Position numbers and translations under genes: made by a program. Source: Chloroflexales bacterium ZM16-3 (GTDB taxonomy: Bacteria; Chloroflexota; Chloroflexia; Chloroflexales; Chloroflexaceae). From it: a stretch of 64,000 nt of DNA. Positions 15,641 to 23,411 of the stretch are shown one piece after another. The stretch covers positions 62,001 to 126,000 of the forward strand of contig RYFE02000010.1 in assembly GCA_004138175.2 (NCBI GenBank). The letters run 5' to 3'. The notes beneath the pieces were generated by a model. It did no database searches and was not told the DNA's origin. It worked only from the letters and a program-made list of their open reading frames with translations. How positions within the stretch are numbered: the stretch's first letter is position 1; each line of letters opens with the position of its first letter.

Positions 15641-17110
15641 ATGCAATCTGACACATTGCCTGTGATCATCCAGGGCGGGATGGGCGCCGGGGTCTCCGAC
15701 TGGCGCCTGGCCAACGCGGTCTCCCGCCAAGGGCAGCTCGGCGTCGTCTCCGGCACCGCCCTCGACACCATCCTGGTTCGCCGCCTCCAGGACGGCGACG
15801 AGGGCGGGCATATGCGGCGGGCCATGGCGCAGTTCCCCCTCACCGAGGTGGCGGAGCGCATCCTACAGAGCTACTTCAACGAGGGCGGCCGGGCTGCTGG
15901 CGATGCCTATACGTTGCTGCCGCTCTACAAGGCCCAGATGAGCGTCGAGCGTCAGCAGCTGCTCGTACTCTCCGCATTCGTCGAGGTCTACCTGGCCAAA
16001 GAGGGCCACGCCGGTATGGTCGGCATCAACCTGCTCACCAAGATCCAGCAGCCGAACCTGTCCACCCTCTACGGGGCCATGCTCGCCAATGTGGACGCGG
16101 TGCTGATGGGCGCTGGCATCCCGCGCGAGTTCCCCGTGGCACTCGACGCGCTCGCCGAGCATCGGCTTGCCACGAGCGCCTTTGATGTTGAGGGCATGCC
16201 CGCCGGCGAGGTGGCACACATCACCTTCGACCCGGCCGACCACTGGCAGGGCGCGTCGCCCTCCGCTCTGCGCCGGCCTATGTTCCTGCCGATTATCGCC
16301 AGCAACTCCCTGGCCACCCTGATGGCCCGCAAGGCCGGTGGCCGGGTCGATGGCTTCATCATCGAGGGGCCGACCGCCGGCGGGCATAATGCGCCGCCCC
16401 GTGGGCAGCCCCAGCTCAACGAGCGCGGCGAGCCGATCTATGGCCCGCGCGATGAGGTTGACCTGGCCAAGATCGCTGAGCTTGGCCTGCCCTTCTGGCT
16501 CGCCGGGGGCAAGGGTAGCCCCGAAGGGCTGCGCCAGGCGCTAGAATCCGGCGCAGCCGGTGTCCAGGTTGGCACCCTCTTCGCCTACTGCGAAGAGTCT
16601 GGCCACGCCGCAAACCTCAAGGCGTCGGTGCTCTCGGCCGCCGCCCGCGATGCCGTCGATGTGCTGACCGACCCGCGCGCCTCGCCCACCGGCTTCCCCT
16701 TCAAGGTGGTAAACTGGGCCGAGAACCCTGCCGACTGGGAGCACCGTGAGCGCATCTGCGACCTGGGCTACCTGCGCAGCGCCTACCGCCGCCCCGATGG
16801 CACGATCCGCTTCCGCTGCGCCTCAGAGCCGGTCGATACCTATGTCGCCAAGGGCGGCAAGGTCGAGGAGACCGAGGGCCGCAAGTGCCTCTGCAACGCC
16901 CTCATGGCCAACATCGGCGTCGGGCAGCTGCGCGAGGATGGCCAGGTGGAGCCGCCCCTGCTCACCAGCGGCGACGACCTCAAGCTCATGGGTGCCTACC
17001 TGGACGGTCGCAGCAGCTACAGCGCCGCCGATGTGATCACTTATCTACTCAGCAGCGATGAGGCGGGCACCCAGGTCGCCTATACAGCTTCGGCCCAAGA
17101 GGTGCTATAA
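15641..17110 (+). CDS. Nitronate monooxygenase / FabK-like flavoenzyme
   Basis: 489 residues from the ATG at 15641, which has GGAGGAAGCT immediately upstream; the frame extends further but only through repeat sequence. It is an FMN-dependent TIM barrel of the NPD family: N-terminal VIIQGGMGAGVSDWRLANAVS, VDGFIIEGPTAGGHNAPP (phosphate/FMN site) and AGVQVGTLFAYCEESG. At 489 residues it is longer than ordinary nitronate monooxygenases (~320-360); the C-terminal part has GRKCLCNALMANIG. The family includes nitronate oxidases and FabK enoyl-ACP reductases. The position before accD/accA favours a lipid role, which is an inference. Confidence 0.85.
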   Translation: MQSDTLPVIIQGGMGAGVSDWRLANAVSRQGQLGVVSGTALDTILVRRLQDGDEGGHMRRAMAQFPLTEVAERILQSYFNEGGRAAGDAYTLLPLYKAQMSVERQQLLVLSAFVEVYLAKEGHAGMVGINLLTKIQQPNLSTLYGAMLANVDAVLMGAGIPREFPVALDALAEHRLATSAFDVEGMPAGEVAHITFDPADHWQGASPSALRRPMFLPIIASNSLATLMARKAGGRVDGFIIEGPTAGGHNAPPRGQPQLNERGEPIYGPRDEVDLAKIAELGLPFWLAGGKGSPEGLRQALESGAAGVQVGTLFAYCEESGHAANLKASVLSAAARDAVDVLTDPRASPTGFPFKVVNWAENPADWEHRERICDLGYLRSAYRRPDGTIRFRCASEPVDTYVAKGGKVEETEGRKCLCNALMANIGVGQLREDGQVEPPLLTSGDDLKLMGAYLDGRSSYSAADVITYLLSSDEAGTQVAYTASAQEVL

Positions 17111-17204
17111 TTGGCGTTACGCATTTCTTAGTGACGAAAACAACAATACCGCCCCACTCGGGCAGACGTGCGCGAGGGCGGATCGCGGAAAGAGTAAAGA
17201 CGCG

Positions 17205-18116
17205 GTGAAAGAGTTTTTCCGGCGACGAAAGACCAGCTTCACCACAGGCGGGCAACCGGAGAGCAACCAAGTCCCTGACGACATGTGGGTCAAGTGCTCG
17301 GCCTGTCGGGAGCTCGTCTATAAGAAGGAGCTGAACGACGGCCTGAAGGTCTGCCCAAAGTGCGGCCACCATATGCGGATGAGCGCGCACGAGTGGCTCT
17401 GGCTGCTCGACGTGGGCTCCTTCAGCGAGACGGACGCGCATCTGCTGCCGACCGACCCGCTCGGCTTTGTCTCGCTCGATGAGAGCTACGCCGAGAAGCT
17501 GGCGAAGGCCCAGCAGCGCACCGGCATGCCCGACGCGGTGATCGCAGGCGTGGGCACGATCAACGGCGGGCGGCTGGCCATGGCCGTGGGCGACTTCGCC
17601 TTTATGGGCTCCTCGATGGGCAGCGTCTACGGCGAGAAGATGTCCCGCGCCGCCGAGCGCGCGGCCGACCTGGGCATCCCCCTGCTGACGATCAACACCT
17701 CGGGCGGCGCCCGCCAGCAAGAGGGCGTGATCGCCCTGATGCAGATGGCGAAGGTGACGATGGCCCTGACGAGACTGGCCGAGGCCGGGCAGCCCCACAT
17801 CGCCCTGATGGTCGACCCATGCTACGGCGGCGTCACTGCGTCCTACCCCTCTGTCGCCGATGTGATCATCGCCGAGCCGGGGGCCAACATCGGCTTCGCC
17901 GGAAAGCGCCTGATCGAGCAGATCATGCGCCAGAAGCTGCCATCTGGGTTCCAGACCGCCGAGTTTATGCTCGACCACGGCATGATCGACATGGTGGCCG
18001 AGCGCGGCCAGCTCCGCGATATCATCGGTCGGCTGATCCGGCTCTACAATGTGCGCCCCGAACCGATGGAGCCACTGATGGCCTCCGCCGGTGCCTACCT
18101 GAACGGCAGAGCGTAG
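17205..18116 (+). CDS. accD: Acetyl-CoA carboxylase carboxyltransferase subunit beta
   Basis: 303 residues from the GTG at 17205 (VKEFFRRRK), which fits the family length; the upstream frame overlaps the previous gene. The N-terminal zinc ribbon has CSAC and CPKC. The carboxyltransferase core includes TSGGARQQEGVIALMQMAK and a YGGVTASY oxyanion stretch. With AccA it transfers CO2 from biotin to acetyl-CoA, giving malonyl-CoA for fatty-acid synthesis and, in Chloroflexaceae, the first carboxylation of the 3-hydroxypropionate cycle. accA follows 48 bp later. Confidence 0.95.
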   Translation: MKEFFRRRKTSFTTGGQPESNQVPDDMWVKCSACRELVYKKELNDGLKVCPKCGHHMRMSAHEWLWLLDVGSFSETDAHLLPTDPLGFVSLDESYAEKLAKAQQRTGMPDAVIAGVGTINGGRLAMAVGDFAFMGSSMGSVYGEKMSRAAERAADLGIPLLTINTSGGARQQEGVIALMQMAKVTMALTRLAEAGQPHIALMVDPCYGGVTASYPSVADVIIAEPGANIGFAGKRLIEQIMRQKLPSGFQTAEFMLDHGMIDMVAERGQLRDIIGRLIRLYNVRPEPMEPLMASAGAYLNGRA

Positions 18117-18147
18117 GAGGGACGCAGCGCGCTGCGTCCCTACGCTG
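18111..18147 (+). terminator. Palindrome containing the accD stop codon
   Basis: The arms AGCGTAG..GGACGCAGCGC and GCGCTGCGTCCCTACGCT pair with a 3-nt bulge, and the TAG stop of accD is part of the left arm. It lies between accD and accA, has no T-tract, and may attenuate or stabilise the accD message. Confidence 0.6.
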
Positions 18148-18164
18148 CGCCCCAAACCTAACTT

Positions 18165-19004
18165 ATGGACGAGACAACTCCCCCAACCGACGATCAGCCC
18201 CAGGAGCTAACGCCCTGGGATCGCGTGCAGCTGGCCCGCCACCCGCAGCGCCCCCACACGCTCGACTATATCGCCGCGCTCTGCGAGGACTTTACCGAGC
18301 TTCACGGCGACCGGCGCTTCGGCGACGATGCGGCAATCGTGGGCGGGCTGGCCACCTTCGCCGATCGCACGGTGATGCTGATCGGCCACCAGAAGGGCAG
18401 CGACACCCGCGAGAATGTGCGCCGCAACTTCGGCATGTCGCACCCCGAGGGCTACCGCAAGGCCCAGCGACTCATGCGCCAGGCCGAGAAGTTTGGCTTC
18501 CCGCTGATCTGCTTCGTCGATACGCCCGCCGCCGACCCGAAGAAAGAGTCTGAGGAGCGCGGCCAGGGCAACGCGATCGCCGAGAGCATCCTGGTGATGA
18601 CCACCCTGCGCGTACCGATCGTCGCCGCCGTGATCGGCGAGGGCGGTAGCGGCGGCGCCCTCGCGCTGAGCGTGGCCGACCGCATCCTGATGCAGGAGAA
18701 TGCGATCTTCTCGGTGGCCCCGCCCGAGGCGGCCGCATCCATCCTCTGGCGCGACTCGGCAAAGGCACCCGACGCGGCCCGCGCCCTCAAGCTCACCGCC
18801 CAGGATCTCTACGAGCTGCGCATCATCGACGAGGTTGTCCCCGAGCCCGATGGCGGCGCGAACGAGAGCCCGCAGGCGGCGATCACAGCCCTCGGCGCCC
18901 GCATCCGCGCCAACCTCAATACGATCTCGCAGCTCGACATTCCCACCCTGCTCAGGCAGCGCTACCAGAAGTACCGCTCCATCGGCGAGTATATCGAGCA
19001 TTGA
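18165..19004 (+). CDS. accA: Acetyl-CoA carboxylase carboxyltransferase subunit alpha
   Basis: 279 residues, slightly shorter than E. coli AccA. Typical motifs are PWDRVQLARHPQRPHTLDYI, FTELHGDRRFGDDAAIVGG, GHQKGSDTRENVRRNFGMSHPEG (no more than part is needed to identify the family), FVDTPAADP and GEGGSGGALAL. It forms the alpha2beta2 carboxyltransferase with AccD, encoded just upstream. A clear ribosome-binding site is lacking before the ATG. The TGA stop lies within the first unit of a heptamer array. Confidence 0.95.
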   Translation: MDETTPPTDDQPQELTPWDRVQLARHPQRPHTLDYIAALCEDFTELHGDRRFGDDAAIVGGLATFADRTVMLIGHQKGSDTRENVRRNFGMSHPEGYRKAQRLMRQAEKFGFPLICFVDTPAADPKKESEERGQGNAIAESILVMTTLRVPIVAAVIGEGGSGGALALSVADRILMQENAIFSVAPPEAAASILWRDSAKAPDAARALKLTAQDLYELRIIDEVVPEPDGGANESPQAAITALGARIRANLNTISQLDIPTLLRQRYQKYRSIGEYIEH

Positions 19005-19062
19005 GCATTGAGGATTAAGGATTGAGGATTGAGGATTGAGGATGCTCAATCCTCAATCCTCA
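19002..19062. repeat. Inverted GATTGAG heptamer arrays starting at the accA stop codon
   Basis: About six tandem ATTGAGG-type units begin at the accA stop (TGA is within the first unit) and are followed by two inverted units (CAATCCT), forming a potential hairpin downstream of accA. Confidence 0.92.
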
Positions 19063-19074
19063 GTGAAGGTTCAA

Positions 19075-19215
19075 GGTCGTGTCCGTTGGACATACAACCG
19101 CTGTCGGGTTCGCCCGGCAGGGCTTTTGTCAGTAGGCCGTACATCTCGGATGCCAGTCGAAGAACGAGACTGGTAGCGCCAGAGACAAGCCCAAGGGCTT
19201 TAGCCTCGGGTAACT
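19075..19215 (+). mobile_element. Possible 3' remnant of an IS200/IS605-type (TnpB) element
   Basis: One frame reads GLLSVGRTSRMPVEERDW then stop, resembling the variable C-terminal tail of TnpB proteins, and is followed by hairpins (CCAGTC..GACTGG; CCCAAGGGCTTTAGCCTCGGG). Similar CCCAAG-GCTTTAGCC hairpins occur inverted at 62260-62285 and 62617-62645. No intact transposase is present. The assignment is tentative. Confidence 0.35.
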
Positions 19216-19222
19216 GACTAAC

Positions 19223-19615
19223 TCAGTTTGCCTCAGTGATCTCCACCCAGGCCCGCTGCGTCCCTCGGACATTCATAAAGAAGTCAAAGACCGCCTTGAT
19301 CAGGCCGTACTTCCTATCGAGGGCCTCCTTCGCGACCTCAACCTCCTCAGGGCCGAGCACACGCGCCATGGCGTCAATCGTCTCGCCGCGCGGGTTCCCG
19401 CTCTGGTCCGACGGCCCGATCAGCACCCGTCCGTTATTGCGGATGCGCTTCACCTTCCCCGAGTCCCCAGTGGTCATCACATAGGCTTTGCCCCCGCTCA
19501 GTGCAAACCAGACCGGGGTCTTCACCGCCTCGCCGCTCTTACGATATGTGAACAGGTTGGCGTACTGGTGCTTCTTCAGCGCCGCGAACCTGTCCGACTG
19601 ATCAATCTGTGCCAT
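19223..19615 (-). CDS. PPOX-class (F420-dependent-type) flavin/deazaflavin oxidoreductase
   Basis: 130 residues with GGAGTG before the ATG. The split-barrel fold of the pyridoxamine 5'-phosphate oxidase superfamily is suggested by YANLFTYRKSGEAVKTPVWFAL, KAYVMTTGDSGKVKRIRNN and VLIGPSDQSGNPRG, the pattern seen in PPOX-class F420-dependent reductases. The substrate is unknown. It is monocistronic between a remnant element and a broken glycosyltransferase. Confidence 0.82.
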   Translation of the reverse strand: MAQIDQSDRFAALKKHQYANLFTYRKSGEAVKTPVWFALSGGKAYVMTTGDSGKVKRIRNNGRVLIGPSDQSGNPRGETIDAMARVLGPEEVEVAKEALDRKYGLIKAVFDFFMNVRGTQRAWVEITEAN

Positions 19616-19687
19616 AGCTGAACACTCCGTGTCGCGCTAAAATAGTAAGGATAGTGTTTCATTGTAACATGGTTCACATGGTATAGC

Positions 19688-19969
19688 ATGACGACATTGC
19701 CCACCTATCACCTGCCCGGCGGGACGATCAGGCTATTGCGTCGTATGATCAAAAATCTATACGGCCTGACCTTCGACTGGGCCGATGTCACCACACTCAC
19801 CGCGCACCTGCGCACGCTCGCCACCGACCGGGCCCGTGCCCGCCGCATGGCTGCCGAGTCGCGTGGCCGAGCCGAGCGATTCGGCTGGGGGGCGATCGCG
19901 GGGCAGTTCTCCGCATTGCTGAGGCGATCTGTCCGCGACGTCTGTACCCCCAAGAAGATCAGCCGATGA
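19688..19969 (+). pseudogene. C-terminal fragment of a GT4 glycosyltransferase
   Basis: 93 codons whose last ~60 residues look like the end of a family 4 glycosyltransferase: DVTTLTAHLRTLATDRARARRMAAESRGRAERFGWGAIAGQF. The donor-binding and acceptor domains are missing. It is at the start of the polysaccharide locus and probably remains from a deletion. Confidence 0.6.
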
Positions 19970-20103
19970 GGAAGGCCCCTTACGTCGAGATCGTATCAGG
20001 TGGCCGATTGGGCTGCGCCGCGAACCTCGGCGGGCTGGCGCGGCGATATTGAGAAGGCTACGAAGTATGTCCGCCAATGGCCATCAGGCCAGGAGTCTCT
20101 TGC

Positions 20104-20850
20104 ATGAATATGGTAAAGCTGCTCTCCCCCGACTTCGCCATAGGGAAGGTACTTGTCGCGGGCCGATCCATCCTTGAGATCGGGGCGCTGCTGGCCGCTC
20201 GTCCCTCGACCGAGTCGATCCACCTGGCGCGGCTGATTATGCAGGTGAAGCCCGCCCACACTATGGTGCGCAACCAAAACCTGATCAACCTCTACCGGAT
20301 GGTGCGCTACCTCAACCGGAGCGCACTGCCGGGGGCAATTGTCGAGTGCGGCGTCTGGAATGGCGGCTCCTCGGCGATGATGGCCGCAGCCTGCCGCGAC
20401 ACGGGCGTGCCGCGCAGCTTCTGGCTGTTCGACTCGTTTGAGGGGCTGCCGCGGCCCACAGAGAATGACAACGCCATCGAACGCGACAGCTACTTTGAGG
20501 GCTGGAACAAGGGCAGCATCGAGAATGTGGAGCGAATCTTCCGCAAGCTGGAGCTGCCGCTCAACCATGTACACTTTGTGAAGGGCTGGTTTGATCAGAC
20601 CATCCCAGTCGCCACGGTCGACCAGATCGCGCTCCTGCACATCGACGCCGACTGGTACGAGTCGGTCAGCCTGGTGCTGAACCAACTCTATGATCGGATC
20701 ACGCCGGGCGGCTACGTGGTCTTTGATGATTACGGCTACTGGGAGGGCTGCGACCGGGCCGCCCACGATTTCCTCGACAGCCGCGGGATGCCGCGCGCCG
20801 CGCTCCACAGGGTCGGCAGCATGGGCGCCTACTTCCAGAAACCCGCATAA
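20104..20850 (+). CDS. TylF/MycF-family O-methyltransferase
   Basis: 248 residues from the ATG at 20104 (CAGGAG upstream). Class I SAM-dependent fold with IVECGVWNGGSSAMMAAA (SAM loop), FWLFDSFEGLPRP, GWFDQTIP, LLHIDADWYESVSLVL and GGYVVFDDYGYWEGC (metal-binding Asp pair), all typical of TylF/macrocin methyltransferases. It would methylate a sugar hydroxyl of a surface glycan. It sits just before a flippase-like gene; their junction is one base. Confidence 0.9.
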   Translation: MNMVKLLSPDFAIGKVLVAGRSILEIGALLAARPSTESIHLARLIMQVKPAHTMVRNQNLINLYRMVRYLNRSALPGAIVECGVWNGGSSAMMAAACRDTGVPRSFWLFDSFEGLPRPTENDNAIERDSYFEGWNKGSIENVERIFRKLELPLNHVHFVKGWFDQTIPVATVDQIALLHIDADWYESVSLVLNQLYDRITPGGYVVFDDYGYWEGCDRAAHDFLDSRGMPRAALHRVGSMGAYFQKPA

Positions 20851-20851
20851 T

Positions 20852-21845
20852 ATGCAGCTGAGCCGTATCCCCTGGTCTCTCTGGCTTCGTGTCATGCAGC
20901 TCCTCTGCACGCTCGGCCTTGCCTTTGTCCTATGGCGATCCATCGACTGGGGGCTATTCGCTGCCTCACTCGTAGGCCTGCGCTGGAGTTTTATCACACT
21001 GGCGGCCTTATTTCTGCTGATCGCCCATGGGTTCAACATTGTGCGCTGGAGAAGCCTGCTGCCGCCGAGGGCTGTCTCGCTCAGCGCTCTGACCTCGTAC
21101 TATGGGGCCGGGCTGTTCAGCAGCAACTTCTTGCCCACGGGCGTCGGCGGCGATGCGGTGAGGGCCGCGCTGGTCGGCGCTCGCGTGGGCTGGTCGAGCG
21201 CGTTGCTCTCGGTGACGCTGGATCGCGGGATCGGGCTGATCGGCCTGAGCTTCTTCGTCGTGCCCGGCCTCTGGATTGGGCTGCCTGGCGGCATCACGGA
21301 TCGGCTCACGCTCCCGCCCGATCTACTGGCCAGGTTCTGGCCGCTTGCCATCCTCGGGGCCGGGGCGGCGGTGGGAATAGGCTGGATGCTGATCTCGCGC
21401 CGGGGGGGGGCGGATTCGCGGGCTGATCACGCACTTTCGCCAGGGCGACGATAGGGTGAGCATACCCAGGCGCACCTGGCGCGAGTGGGCGACAATGCTC
21501 TTGAAGACCTATGTGCTCTCGGTCTTCTCAAACCTGAGCCTGATCGCGGCGCACTGGGCTGTCCTACAGGCGCTCGGCAGCGCGCTATCGCCAGGTGCCG
21601 CCATCTGGCTCGTGATCATCGGCTCGCTATCGTTGCTGGTGCCAATCAGCATCAACGGGCTCGGCGTTCTCGAAAGTGTGTTCGTCGTCGTGCTCGCCGC
21701 CTACAGCGTTTCCGCCCCCGTCGCCCTGGCCAGTGCGCTGCTTATCCGTGCGCTCGGTGTGCTCTTCTGCCTGCTCGGCGGCCTGATCTCGCTGGGCCAG
21801 GGCTGGCACGGTGGCGAGGTTGGGCGCAACGCCCCCATGCCATGA
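20852..21845 (+). pseudogene. Flippase-like membrane protein (LPG synthase TM / UPF0104 family) frameshifted at a G9 tract
   Basis: The first part (20852-21454) encodes helices and the family motif NFLPTGVGGDAVRA. The frame is lost after SRRGGADSR. The +1 frame from 21411 (RIRGLITHFRQGDDR) continues without a stop into SIPRRTWREWATMLLKTYVLSVFSNLS and VPISINGLGVLESVFVVVLA, also typical of the family. The joined length of about 331 residues matches normal members. The break is a run of nine G at 21402-21410; eight (or eleven) G would restore one frame. It is either a phase-variable gene in its off state, a true pseudogene, or a base-call error. Confidence 0.8.
21402..21410 (+). repeat. Poly-G tract (G9) at the flippase frameshift
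   Basis: Nine consecutive G between CGC and CGG. Homopolymers of this length slip readily in bacteria and are also error-prone in sequencing. Confidence 0.9.
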
Positions 21846-21850
21846 TGGAC

Positions 21851-23399
21851 TCATCCGCCCATCTCATACAGCAGCACGCGGATGCTGGGGAGATCGTGCT
21901 CCATGCTCAGGTGCGCGTGCTGTTTGAGCCACGGTGCGGTCGCATCCCAGTTCTTCGGGTAGGTGTAGGGCGTTTGGAGCACCCAGATCCGCTGGTAGCG
22001 TTCCGCGTACCACTCAGCCGGGCCAACCTGGGATGGTGTGATCCAGCGCATCAGCGCCATGCGCCGCTGCCAGTAGTCGATCTCGGTTGCGGGAGCGCCG
22101 ACATAGACATCGGCGACATTCGGGTAGTACAAGGCGGTCGAATCGAAGCTCTGCCAGTCGAGCACAATTACGGCATCGCCCGGCTGGCGCTGGGTGAAGA
22201 TATACGCTAGCGCAGTATCGAGGTTACGGGGCGAAGGAGTACTCGGATAGATCGTCCACAACCCAACAGCGATGCTGAGCATCAGGACAGCTGCAATAAT
22301 CCGCGTCTAAAGGCTTTGCCATGAGCGCACAGCCACCCAGGCCAGCAAAACAAATAGCGGCCCGCTCACACCGATCAGCGAACGATCAAGCAAGATAGGG
22401 CGCACAGCAAGCGAGATAATAGTAGCGACCAGGCAGGGCGTCAGCACAGCGAAGAACAGTAGATCCCAGACGGGCCGATCCTCGGGCCGATCCTTCCGGG
22501 CGCTGCGCGCCACCTTGATCGTCAGTAGTCCGGCCACGAAGACGGGCAGGTAGCTGGTAAACATATACGGAACCGGGCCAATCTGTGCTATGGCATTGCC
22601 ATTGTTAACGACCGTCGTTAGCGCAAAGGTCCAGTCCATGATCGTGACCCGCGAAATCCAAAAGTCGGACACCACGCTGCTGGTCAGATGGAGCATCGTG
22701 AGCAAGAATGGGCTGAAGAGCGCCACCGCCGCAAGCTGGGCCAGGATCAGCCTGACCCAGCGCGGCCATACGGGCGCTCTCGGCGAGCGCCCAGAGGTCG
22801 AGCGCCAGGAGCGAGAAGGCGAAGTAGACGTGGGTGTAGAACCCGGCGGCGGCCACTAGCCCGAAGAGCGCCCAGCGCGCCGCTCCGCCCTGCCGCCATG
22901 CTCCCAGGAAACTCAGCAGCATCAACAATACAACCAGGGTCAGCAGCGGATACATGCGCGCCTGCTGGCTGTGGAAGATCTGGAAGGGCGCGAGCGCCAT
23001 CAGCGCGGCAGTCGCGATTCCAACCGCCGGGCCGTCCACCGCGCGCCCGAGCCAGTAGCTCAGCGGGATGCAGAGCAGGCTCGTCAGCACCGAGAAGAGC
23101 CGCAGCGGGATCAGATCGTAGCTGAAGAGCGCCCCCCAGAAGTGCAGCAAGATGTGGTACAGCGGCGGGTGGGTGTCGCTGTCAGTGATCGAGCGAAATA
23201 TCTCTACAGCCGGAACGCGGGCCAGGAAGGTTGAGATAATCTCGTCGTGCCAGTAGCCGGCAAAATCGAGGTGGAACAAGCGCAAAGCCAGGCCGACGAG
23301 CATAATGATGGCGACGATACCGGCCTGCTTCCAGCCGGTGAGTACCCGCAGCGGGCGCTGTGTGGCCTCAATGCTCTGCTGTTTGCTCAAAGCGCCCAT
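21851..23399 (-). pseudogene. GT39-type membrane glycosyltransferase, inactivated
   Basis: The N-terminal part (frame of 22605-23399) reads like a dolichyl-phosphate-mannose mannosyltransferase-type (ArnT/PMT) protein: FAGYWHDEIISTFLARVPAVEI (Asp-Glu after the first helix), DTHPPLYHILLHFWG. Near 22770 the coding switches frame (WVRLILAQLAAVALFSPFLL). An in-frame TAG at 22307-22309 then separates SWQSL from TRIIAAVLMLSIAVGLW, which continues in the same frame to 21851. One frameshift plus one nonsense codon suggest a dead gene rather than a switch. Confidence 0.82.
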
Positions 23400-23411
23400 C
23401 GGCGATCTCCC

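Noticed and set aside
17819-18553. 244-codon frame bridging accD and accA
   Set aside because: It is out of frame with both and has a shadow-like Arg/Pro-rich composition.
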